DNA of 41,505 bases, from NCBI GenBank assembly GCA_030828465.1, contig JAURCL010000013.1:1-41505 (forward strand), read 5' to 3'. Made by a program: the position numbers and the translations under genes. This DNA is from Acidimicrobiales bacterium (GTDB lineage Bacteria > Actinomycetota > Acidimicrobiia > Acidimicrobiales > Ilumatobacteraceae). The notes under the pieces were generated by a model. The model was not told the origin of the DNA. It did no database searches and was given only the letters and a program-made list of their open reading frames with translations. This document shows, one piece after another, positions 35,009 to 41,505 of the stretch; position 1 is the stretch's first letter, and each line of letters opens with the position of its first letter.

Positions 35009-36685
35009 GTGCCCACCCTTGAGCGAATCGACGTGCACGCCCTCCGGGCGGTGGTCACGACCTTCCGCGACACGGTGAACGCCCACTCCGGTGGACTCAA
35101 CCGGCTGAATGTGTATCCCGTGCCCGACGGCGACACCGGCACCAACATGGCCCGCACCCTCGATGCCGTTGTCACCGAGATGGAGGCAGCGCCCGAGACG
35201 CTCGACGCCACCTGCGATGCCATCAGCCACGGCTCGCTCATGGGCGCGCGCGGGAACAGCGGCGTCATCCTCAGTCAGATCCTCCGCGGACTGGCCACCA
35301 CCATCAAGGCTCAGGCCGAGACCACGGGCGCCCGGTTCGCCGACGCCCTCGGCGCGGCGGCCACCGGCGCCTACCAAGCCGTGCTGCGTCCGATCGAAGG
35401 GACCATCCTCACTGTCGTGCGTGAGAGCGCCGAGGCGGCCCGATCAGCGGCCGATGGTGACGCTGGCTTGGTCGAAGTGATCAGAGCGGCACGCGAAGCG
35501 GGGCGCGCCTCCCTCGCCCGGACCCCCGAGTTGCTGCCCGTGCTCGCCGATGCCGGGGTCGTCGACGCCGGTGGCGCCGGCTACCTGTTGCTCCTCGATT
35601 CGGCCCTCCACGTCGTCGACGGCGAACCGCTTCCCGAGCCCGATGAGTCCGAGGGGCCGAGCGCCGAGGCGCTCGCCGCGGTCGCCCATCGTGAGAGCGC
35701 CGAGGGCCTCGACGTCAGTGAGCAGCGTTACGAGGTGATGTACCTCCTCGATCTCGTCGACGAGAACATCGATGCCTTCAAGCACGCGTGGGGTGAGATC
35801 GGTGACTCGATCGTCGTCGTCGGAGGCGATGGGCTCTGGAACTGCCACGTGCACACCAACGAGATCGGTGCGGCGATCGAGGCGGCGCTGACCCTCGACG
35901 GGCGGCCGCACGAGATCCGAGTGACCGATCTGTTCACCGAGGTCGCGGAAGAGCATGAGAAGCGCGAGGCCGCCATGACCGGAGGGCGACACACCCGCAC
36001 CCGCGATGGAGCGGGGCTTCCTCGGGTTACCACGGCCGTCGTGGCCGTGTGCAGCGGTGACGGTCTCGCCGAACTCTTCTCGAACCTCCGCGTGCAAGGC
36101 ATCGTGACCGGCGGCCAGACGCTCAACCCGTCGACTGCCGAGCTGCTGGAGACCGTCGCCCGGGTCAATGCCGACCAGGTCATCATCCTCCCGAACAACA
36201 AGAACATCATCCCGGTCGCCGAGCAGGTCGACGCGCTCAGCGAACGCAGCGTGGTTGTCGTCCCCACGGTCTCGATGCCCGAAGCACTCGCCGCGCTCGT
36301 GGTCTACGACCCCGAGTCCGATGCCGAGGACAACGCCGCCGAGATGGTCGAGGCGATCGCCTCGGTCACCACCGGCGAGGTCACCCAGGCGGTCCGCGCC
36401 TCGCGGAGCGATGTCGGCGAGATCGCCGAGGGCGACTGGATCGGGATCACCCGAGGCGAGGGGATGGCCTCGGTGGCCCCCGATGTGGTGGGAGCTGCGC
36501 TCGCCCTACTCGACGGACTGCTGGCTGAGGGCGCCGAACTCCTGACAGTGATCACCGGCGCGGATGCGACTCCGTCGGTGACCTCCGAAATTGAAGGCCA
36601 CGTCGCCGCGGTGCACCCGGAGGTGCAGGTGGAGGTCCACCGAGGCGGCCAACCCCTCTACCCGTATCTGTTCGGAGCGGAGTGA
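35009..36685 (+). CDS. FakA-like DAK2 domain kinase
   Basis: 558 aa. N-terminal DhaL/DAK2 kinase domain (about 1-200) with the nucleotide/Mg site PDGDTGTNM (39-47) and [15 protein letters not shown] (76-90), then [12 protein letters not shown]; the rest is the DegV-adapted FakA middle and C-terminal domains ([23 protein letters not shown]). In the characterised FakA, this kinase phosphorylates fatty acids presented by a FakB (DegV) partner; no FakB gene is in the window. It is the first gene of a long plus-strand run and its stop overlaps recG by 4 nt. Confidence 0.9.
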   Translation: MPTLERIDVHALRAVVTTFRDTVNAHSGGLNRLNVYPVPDGDTGTNMARTLDAVVTEMEAAPETLDATCDAISHGSLMGARGNSGVILSQILRGLATTIKAQAETTGARFADALGAAATGAYQAVLRPIEGTILTVVRESAEAARSAADGDAGLVEVIRAAREAGRASLARTPELLPVLADAGVVDAGGAGYLLLLDSALHVVDGEPLPEPDESEGPSAEALAAVAHRESAEGLDVSEQRYEVMYLLDLVDENIDAFKHAWGEIGDSIVVVGGDGLWNCHVHTNEIGAAIEAALTLDGRPHEIRVTDLFTEVAEEHEKREAAMTGGRHTRTRDGAGLPRVTTAVVAVCSGDGLAELFSNLRVQGIVTGGQTLNPSTAELLETVARVNADQVIILPNNKNIIPVAEQVDALSERSVVVVPTVSMPEALAALVVYDPESDAEDNAAEMVEAIASVTTGEVTQAVRASRSDVGEIAEGDWIGITRGEGMASVAPDVVGAALALLDGLLAEGAELLTVITGADATPSVTSEIEGHVAAVHPEVQVEVHRGGQPLYPYLFGAE

Positions 36686-38817
36686 GCGACGGGTCCAGCC
36701 AACCGATCTCCCTCCGTGAGCTCGCGGAGATCGACGTGGGTCGCCTCAAGCGAGTCGGCGACAAACGACGTACCGCCCTCGCGGCAGTCGGAATCGAGAC
36801 CGTCCTCGACCTGTTGACCACCTATCCGAGGCGCTGGATCGACCGGACGAACGAGGCGCCGATCGCCTCGCTGGTGCTTGGCGAGGAGGCGCTGGTGATC
36901 GCCGAGGTCCGCTCCGTCAACTCGCGCACGACGCGAAACCGTCGAACGATGGTGTCGGTCGTCGTCGGCGACACGACCGGAAAGATCTCGCTCGTGTTCT
37001 TCAACCAGCCGTGGAGGGCGAAGCAACTTGCCGTCGGGATGGAGGTCGCCCTCTTCGGTCGTGTCGACGAGTACGCGGGTGGCCGCCAGATGACGAACCC
37101 GATCGTCGACCTCATCGGCGATCGCACCGGTCGGATCGTGCCCGTCTACCCGCAGAGCGAGAAGGCGCGTCTCACCACCTGGGAGATCGCCGGCTGGATC
37201 GAGGAGGCGCTCCGGCGGTGCGAGGAACGGGGGATCGCCGATCCGGTGCCCGAGGAGGTTCGGAATCGACTCGATCTGCTCGACCGCGCCGAGGCGATTC
37301 GGTCGATACATCAGCCGGAGTCGATGAGGGTCAAGGACGCCGCCCGGCGGCGGCTGGCCTTCGACGAGTTGCTGCGAGTGCAGGCCGTTCTCGTGGCCCG
37401 AAAACGGGAACTCGAACGATCGGCTCGAGGAGTGGTGCACGATCGGACGGGAGCTCTCGTCGAGCGATTTCACTCCGCCCTGCCGTTCCCCCTCACCGGG
37501 GCGCAGCGTCGAACCCTGGGCGAGATCGACGCCGACCTCGCCTCGGCTCATCCGATGCACCGACTTCTGCAGGGCGATGTCGGTGCGGGCAAGACCGTTG
37601 TCGCGGTGTCGGCGCTCCTCGTCGCCGTTGAGGGAGGACATCAAGGGGCGCTCATGGCGCCGACCGAGGTGCTCGCCGAGCAGCACCATCAGGGCGTTCG
37701 ACGTCTACTCGATGGGATCGCGGTGCCCGATGGCGACAACCTCTTTGGCGATCGTCCTCTTCGGGTCGAGTTGCTCACCCACCGGGTCACCGGATCGGAT
37801 CGTCGGGAGGTGCTCGCTGGACTCGCCGACGGTTCCGTCGACTTGGTGATCGGCACCCACGCCCTGATTCAGGAGGCGGTCGATTTCGCGAGTCTCGGCT
37901 TGGTCGTCGTCGACGAGCAGCACCGCTTTGGTGTCGAGCAGCGCGCCGCGCTCCGCGACAAAGGCATCGATCGCGTACCCGATGTGCTCGTCATGACCGC
38001 GACTCCGATCCCGCGAACCGCTGCGATGACGGTGTACGGCGATCTCGACGTGTCCGTGCTCGACGAGCTCCCGCCGGGGCGAACGCCGATCATGACGCGA
38101 TGGGCGAACGGGCCCCTCGATGAGGAGATGGTGTGGCGCGACGTGAGGGAGCGCGTCTCGGTCGGCCAGCAGGCGTATGTGGTGTGTCCCCTCGTCGAGG
38201 AGAGCGAGAAACTCGAGGTCGCCTCCGCGGAGGAGACCTTCGCGCGGCTTGGTGGGAACGAGCTCGCGGACTGTCGGCTTGGACTGCTTCACGGTCGGAT
38301 GACCTCCGCGGAGAAGGAGGCCACGATGACCTCGTTCCGCGAGGGTGAGCTCGACGTGCTCGTGGCGACCACCGTGATCGAGGTCGGAGTCGACGTGCCG
38401 AATGCCACCGTCATGGTCGTCCTCGACGCTGACCGGTTCGGCATCGCGCAACTCCATCAGTTGCGCGGCCGGGTCGGGCGAGGTCAACTCGAGTCGAACT
38501 GCTGGCTGGTGACCGCCGAGCAATCCGGGTCCAACCCGCGCGTGGAGGCGCTCGTTGCGAGCACCGACGGGTTCGAACTCGCCGAGGTCGACCTCGAACT
38601 TCGCGGGGAGGGGACGTTGATGTCGACCTCTCAGAAGGGACGAAGCGACCTCCGGCTCGCCTCACTCCGCCGCGATCGCGAACTCGTCGAACTGGCCCGC
38701 TCGGTCGCCTTCGATCTCGTCGATACCGAGCGCGGACTCGCCGACCACCCGCTTCTCGCCGACGAGCTCGATCTCCTTCTCAGCGATGAGGACGAGTCAT
38801 TCCTCACGAAGTCCTGA
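36682..38817 (+). CDS. recG: ATP-dependent DNA helicase RecG
   Basis: 711 aa, normal length. N-terminal wedge with OB-fold (about 60-150), then helicase motifs: Walker A GDVGAGKT (298-305), DEQH (411-414), TATPIPRT (439-446), and RGRVGRGQ plus the C-terminal TRG region. Regresses stalled replication forks and branch-migrates Holliday junctions. The GTG at 36682 overlaps the fakA stop (GTGA), the same fakA-recG order as in many Gram-positive genomes. Confidence 0.96.
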   Translation: MSDGSSQPISLRELAEIDVGRLKRVGDKRRTALAAVGIETVLDLLTTYPRRWIDRTNEAPIASLVLGEEALVIAEVRSVNSRTTRNRRTMVSVVVGDTTGKISLVFFNQPWRAKQLAVGMEVALFGRVDEYAGGRQMTNPIVDLIGDRTGRIVPVYPQSEKARLTTWEIAGWIEEALRRCEERGIADPVPEEVRNRLDLLDRAEAIRSIHQPESMRVKDAARRRLAFDELLRVQAVLVARKRELERSARGVVHDRTGALVERFHSALPFPLTGAQRRTLGEIDADLASAHPMHRLLQGDVGAGKTVVAVSALLVAVEGGHQGALMAPTEVLAEQHHQGVRRLLDGIAVPDGDNLFGDRPLRVELLTHRVTGSDRREVLAGLADGSVDLVIGTHALIQEAVDFASLGLVVVDEQHRFGVEQRAALRDKGIDRVPDVLVMTATPIPRTAAMTVYGDLDVSVLDELPPGRTPIMTRWANGPLDEEMVWRDVRERVSVGQQAYVVCPLVEESEKLEVASAEETFARLGGNELADCRLGLLHGRMTSAEKEATMTSFREGELDVLVATTVIEVGVDVPNATVMVVLDADRFGIAQLHQLRGRVGRGQLESNCWLVTAEQSGSNPRVEALVASTDGFELAEVDLELRGEGTLMSTSQKGRSDLRLASLRRDRELVELARSVAFDLVDTERGLADHPLLADELDLLLSDEDESFLTKS

Positions 38818-38838
38818 GTGCCGCCTCGAACGGCCGGC

Positions 38839-39063
38839 TCAGTCCTCAGGTTCGGGCAGAACGAGATCCCATCGGTCCAGGCAGTCCGTGCAGCGGTAGG
38901 CGACGATGTCCCCCGGGAGCCACGGGTCGTCGAGGGAGTCACCGTCGCGTGGTCGACTGAGAAGGAACGCCCGCCCACCGCAGTCGATGCACACGATCTC
39001 CTCCTCGGGGGTGATCGGCGCGCCCCGCCGACCGGCGTCACCGAGTCGCTCTGGGTCATCCAC
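38839..39063 (-). CDS. Small zinc-ribbon protein of unknown function
   Basis: 74 aa with two CxxC pairs (CIDC and CTDC, about 25-28 and 59-62) that should bind one zinc. No further family is recognisable. The GTG at 39063 gives a compact protein beginning MDDPERLGDAG; the frame is open to a GTG at 39111, adding 16 residues, and the choice is uncertain. It lies on the minus strand between recG and rsmD, convergent with recG and divergent from rsmD. Confidence 0.62.
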   Translation of the reverse strand: MDDPERLGDAGRRGAPITPEEEIVCIDCGGRAFLLSRPRDGDSLDDPWLPGDIVAYRCTDCLDRWDLVLPEPED

Positions 39064-39116
39064 GTTCTCAGTGTGGCAGTCGACGCGGTGGCGACCCGCA
39101 GCGGCGGACACCGACG

Positions 39117-39122
39117 TAGCCT
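39117..39122 (+). promoter_or_regulatory. -10 box TAGCCT giving a leaderless rsmD mRNA
   Basis: TAGCCT, then 6 nt (GAGATC), then the ATG at 39129; no Shine-Dalgarno. Same geometry as fakA. Confidence 0.5.
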
Positions 39123-39128
39123 GAGATC

Positions 39129-39641
39129 ATGCGCGTCGTGTCCGGGCAGTTCCGCGGGCGACGGCTCGCCTCCCCTGAGGGGCGCGACACCCGACCGACG
39201 ACGGAGAAGGTGCGCGAGGCCGTCTTCAACGCCCTCGGATCGCTCGACCGGATCATCGACGCCGAGGTCGTCGACCTCTACGCCGGCACCGGCGCCCTCG
39301 GTATCGAGGCGCTGTCGAGAGGTGCCGCCCGCTGCACCTTCGTGGAGAACGATCGAGCGGCACTCGAGGCGCTACGGCACAACATCGAGCACCTCGGCGT
39401 GGGCGATCGGGCGCGGGTCATCCGCGGCGACGCTCTCGCCTCGGCGCGAACGCTCACGGGCGACCTCGTGCTCGCGGATCCGCCCTATGGAGTGGACCCT
39501 TGGGAGGAACTGCTCTCGGTCACGCGAGTCGATCTGGTCATCGCTGAGGCACCTGCCACGGTGACCGCCCCCGAGGGTTGGACCGAGTTGAGGAGTCGTC
39601 GCTACGGCAGGACGTGGGTGACGTTCCTCGAGCGTGAGTAG
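39129..39641 (+). CDS. rsmD: 16S rRNA (guanine(966)-N(2))-methyltransferase RsmD
   Basis: 170 aa. Class I methyltransferase: SAM-binding VVDLYAGTGALGIEALSRG (47-65) and catalytic DPPY (117-120); N-terminal GQFRGRRLASPEG and RPTTEKVREAVFNAL are RsmD family features. Methylates G966 of 16S rRNA (E. coli numbering). Followed 10 bp later by coaD, a widely conserved pair. Confidence 0.94.
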   Translation: MRVVSGQFRGRRLASPEGRDTRPTTEKVREAVFNALGSLDRIIDAEVVDLYAGTGALGIEALSRGAARCTFVENDRAALEALRHNIEHLGVGDRARVIRGDALASARTLTGDLVLADPPYGVDPWEELLSVTRVDLVIAEAPATVTAPEGWTELRSRRYGRTWVTFLERE

Positions 39642-39644
39642 GTT
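39639..39644 (+). promoter_or_regulatory. -10 box TAGGTT giving a leaderless coaD mRNA
   Basis: TAGGTT overlaps the rsmD stop codon and is 7 nt from the GTG at 39652 that starts coaD. There is no Shine-Dalgarno in the short gap. Confidence 0.4.
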
Positions 39645-39651
39645 GACCGCC

Positions 39652-40134
39652 GTGGGCACCGTCCTCGTACCCGGCAGTTTCGATCCGCTGCATCTCGGTC
39701 ACCTCGACGTGATCGATCAGGCGATCGACATCTTTGGAGATGTCGTCGTCGCGGTCATGCACAATCCCTCGAAGCCCTCCGGTCTCTTCAAGCCCGACGA
39801 GCGTGTCGCCCTCGCGGTCGAATCACTCGGAGCCCGCGACGGCGTACGCGTGGAAGCGTTCGGTTCGCTCGCGGTCGACGCGGCCCAGTCGGTGGGGGCG
39901 GAAATCATCGTGAAGGGCCTGCGCAACGGCGGCGACTTCGAGATCGAGCAGCAGATGGCGCACAACAACATCGCACTCACCGGCGTGCGCACCGTGTTCG
40001 TGCCATGCCGCGCCGATCTCTCCCACATCTCCAGCCGCTTCGTCAGAGAGATCGCTTCGGCGGGCCGGCCGGTAGACCACCTCGTCCCGCCCCCTGTCGC
40101 CGCCGCGCTCGCCGGTAGGTTTGGCGGTCGGTGA
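39652..40134 (+). CDS. coaD: Pantetheine-phosphate adenylyltransferase
   Basis: 160 aa, normal length. Nucleotide-binding PGSFDPLHLGH (7-17), KGLRNGGDFEIEQQMAHNN and the ISSRFVRE signature (LSHISSRFVREIA) are intact. Penultimate step of coenzyme A synthesis: 4'-phosphopantetheine + ATP to dephospho-CoA. The GTG at 39652 is chosen because it puts the family motif at the usual distance from the N-terminus; the in-frame GTG at 39634 would overlap rsmD and add six residues. Confidence 0.94.
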   Translation: MGTVLVPGSFDPLHLGHLDVIDQAIDIFGDVVVAVMHNPSKPSGLFKPDERVALAVESLGARDGVRVEAFGSLAVDAAQSVGAEIIVKGLRNGGDFEIEQQMAHNNIALTGVRTVFVPCRADLSHISSRFVREIASAGRPVDHLVPPPVAAALAGRFGGR

Positions 40135-40142
40135 GGGAAGCG

Positions 40143-40796
40143 ATGACCGACCATTACGACGACCGCTACGACGGGCAGGACGAGTACGACGACGAGCTCG
40201 GCCCGGTCGATGACGGCTACGGCGAGCCCGATGCCGCCGGTCAGGTGCACAACGCCTACGTGGGTGACGCGCAGACCCTGCTGAAGCGGGCGATTGACAT
40301 CGTCGCGACCGCTCCGACCATGCCGCTGTCGTCATCCCCGCGAATCGACCGCGACGACATGGTCGAGTTGCTCGAGGAGGCCCTCCAGCGACTGCCCGAC
40401 GAGATCCGCGAGGCCCGCTGGATGATCAAGGAGCGCGACGAGTTCATCGCCCGCACGCGTCGGGAGGCCGATGAGGTGCTCGAGGCCGCGCGGGTCCAGG
40501 CCGAGCGCATGGTGCAGCGCACCGAGGTTGTTCGCGCCGCCGAAGCGAGGGCTCGGCACATCATGGAGACCGCGAACAGCGAGTCGCGCAGGTTGCGGCT
40601 CGAGACCGAGGACTTCCTCGACCAGCGGCTCGCCAGTTTCGAGATCCTCCTCGAGCGGCTCTCCAAGACGGTGGCCACCGGCCGCCAGAAGCTCTCGATC
40701 GTCGGCATCCAAGAGCCGGCTGAGAACCCGGCCACCGGCGACCCCGACGTCGCCGAGGCCGAGGCCCGGGCCGGGTTCTTCGACCAGGACCGCTGA
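40143..40796 (+). CDS. SepIVA-like coiled-coil cell-division protein
   Basis: 217 aa. An acidic, Tyr-rich N-terminus (about 1-37) is followed by a long helical, coiled-coil body (about 70-185; heptads such as DEIREARWMIKERDEFIARTRREADEVLEAARVQAERMV cut here in parts) and a short acidic tail. Proteins of this DivIVA/ATP-synthase-b-like type stand before DUF177 in actinobacteria, and the mycobacterial one (SepIVA) affects septation and polar growth. ATG at 40143 has GGGAAG; the coaD stop is 8 nt upstream. Confidence 0.8.
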   Translation: MTDHYDDRYDGQDEYDDELGPVDDGYGEPDAAGQVHNAYVGDAQTLLKRAIDIVATAPTMPLSSSPRIDRDDMVELLEEALQRLPDEIREARWMIKERDEFIARTRREADEVLEAARVQAERMVQRTEVVRAAEARARHIMETANSESRRLRLETEDFLDQRLASFEILLERLSKTVATGRQKLSIVGIQEPAENPATGDPDVAEAEARAGFFDQDR

Positions 40797-40799
40797 GTC

Positions 40800-41351
40800 G
40801 TGGGCGTCCACCCGGCGTTGCGCCCGCTGCTCGTCAACGCCGTCGAACTCCGTCGCCAACCCGGCGCCTCCCGACGAGTGGTTACCGAGGTTGATGCCGC
40901 GGAGCTCGGCTGCGAGTCCCCGGTGCCCGGTGTCCGACTCGAAGGAGACGTCGCCATCGACCTCACCGCGGTCTCGGGAGCTGACGACATCGGGGTCACC
41001 GGCTCGCTCACCCTGACCTGGATCGGTCCGTGCCGTCGCTGTCTGAGCGGCGTGGAGCGCACGGTCATCGTCGAGGTTGCCGAGCGGTTCGTGCCTCCCG
41101 GGCACCCGGCGATCGACGAGCGATCCGACGGCGCGACGGTGATCGAGGGCGACCAGATCGACCTCGCGCCGATCCTGCGCGATCTGGCCGTACTCGAACT
41201 GCCCGCCGCGCCGCTGTGCAGGGAGGACTGTCGCGGCTGGTGCCCGCAGTGCGGGGCCGAGCTCTCAGCCGGCGCGTGCGGCTGCGAGACCGAACGGAGC
41301 GATCCGCGTTGGGCGGCTCTCGACGGCGTCGTCCTCGACGAACCAACCTGA
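40800..41351 (+). CDS. DUF177 (YceD-like) protein
   Basis: 183 aa. The DUF177 core includes TLTWIGPCRRCLSGVE (70-85) and the C-terminal cysteine motif CREDCRGWCPQCGAEL, which could bind zinc. YceD-type proteins are conserved next to rpmF, as here, and are linked to 23S rRNA or ribosome maturation. GTG at 40800, 3 nt after the SepIVA-like stop; last gene before rpmF. Confidence 0.9.
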   Translation: MGVHPALRPLLVNAVELRRQPGASRRVVTEVDAAELGCESPVPGVRLEGDVAIDLTAVSGADDIGVTGSLTLTWIGPCRRCLSGVERTVIVEVAERFVPPGHPAIDERSDGATVIEGDQIDLAPILRDLAVLELPAAPLCREDCRGWCPQCGAELSAGACGCETERSDPRWAALDGVVLDEPT

Positions 41352-41450
41352 GCCTCCGCGGCCGGTGCCGTTGCCCGAGGTCACCGATAGTGTGTCCCGG
41401 CCCGTGGGTGGACCACGGCGTCAGGTCGAACACGAGTCCGGAGAACCCAA

Positions 41451-41505
41451 GTGGCAGTTCCGAAGAAGAAGAAGTCGAAGTCGAAGACCCGCAGTCGCCG
41501 CGCCG
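41451..41505 (+). CDS. rpmF: 50S ribosomal protein bL32, N-terminal 18 codons
   Basis: GTG at 41451 begins MAVPKKKKSKSKTRSRRA, the bL32 N-terminus; the gene runs off the window end. GGAG lies 7 nt upstream. A TAGTGT box at 41388-41393 in the 99-bp gap may be its promoter. Directly follows DUF177, as in many bacteria. Confidence 0.9.
   Translation, partial: MAVPKKKKSKSKTRSRRA

Overview
The window is GC-rich, densely packed chromosomal DNA with short or overlapping gene junctions, frequent GTG starts and almost no non-coding sequence (no gap over about 240 bp). Gene content points to an actinobacterium: DUF501, DUF4032, a SepIVA-like coiled-coil protein next to coaD, GTP-dependent PEP carboxykinase, a four-cysteine L28, and SD-less starts placed 6-7 nt behind TANNNT boxes. 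The mix fits the class Acidimicrobiia best, but that placement is inference. I see no rRNA, tRNA, CRISPR, phage or insertion sequence.

Region 1 (1-6.9 kb, minus strand) is a purine-nucleoside uptake and salvage operon: a BMP-family lipoprotein, a double-domain ABC ATPase, two permeases, adenosine deaminase and a phytanoyl-CoA-dioxygenase-like protein cut by the window edge. An 18-bp perfect palindrome sits over its likely transcription start and a UUCG-capped 13-bp stem separates the lipoprotein gene from the transporter genes. Region 2 (7-8.2 kb, plus strand) holds a crotonase-fold protein lacking both catalytic glutamates and a small basic protein of unknown function.

Region 3 (about 8.2-26.7 kb, nearly all minus strand) is a cox island. 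It has a form II molybdenum hydroxylase (coxS-coxL-coxM, AYRGAGR active-site loop) and its maturation genes: coxD (MoxR AAA+ ATPase), coxE (VWA), a split XdhC (two genes), a MocA-type cytidylyltransferase and coxG. Among these lie a FAD-dependent amine-oxidase-type enzyme and one plus-strand NlpC/P60 hydrolase. Upstream, a second, solitary coxL (also AYRGAGR) heads an operon with a three-gene ABC-2 exporter, followed by a HAD phosphatase and a small membrane protein. The island is flanked by ftsB on one side and by DUF501, fused to a shrunken Ppx/GppA-like domain, on the other. In Mycobacterium the order eno-ftsB-DUF501-ppx is contiguous, so the island looks inserted into, or grown within, that block.

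Region 4 (26.8-34.9 kb, minus strand) is core genome: ftsB, eno, a DUF4032 kinase-like protein, MazG with an N-terminal methylase-like domain, a SurA-like lipoprotein, pckG, a degenerate cold-shock protein and rpmB. Region 5 (35.0-41.5 kb, plus strand) is FakA/DAK2-like, recG, rsmD, coaD, a SepIVA-like protein, DUF177 (YceD) and the first 18 codons of rpmF, with one small zinc-ribbon gene on the other strand. Several genes (fakA, coxD, rsmD, coaD, the cold-shock gene) look leaderless.
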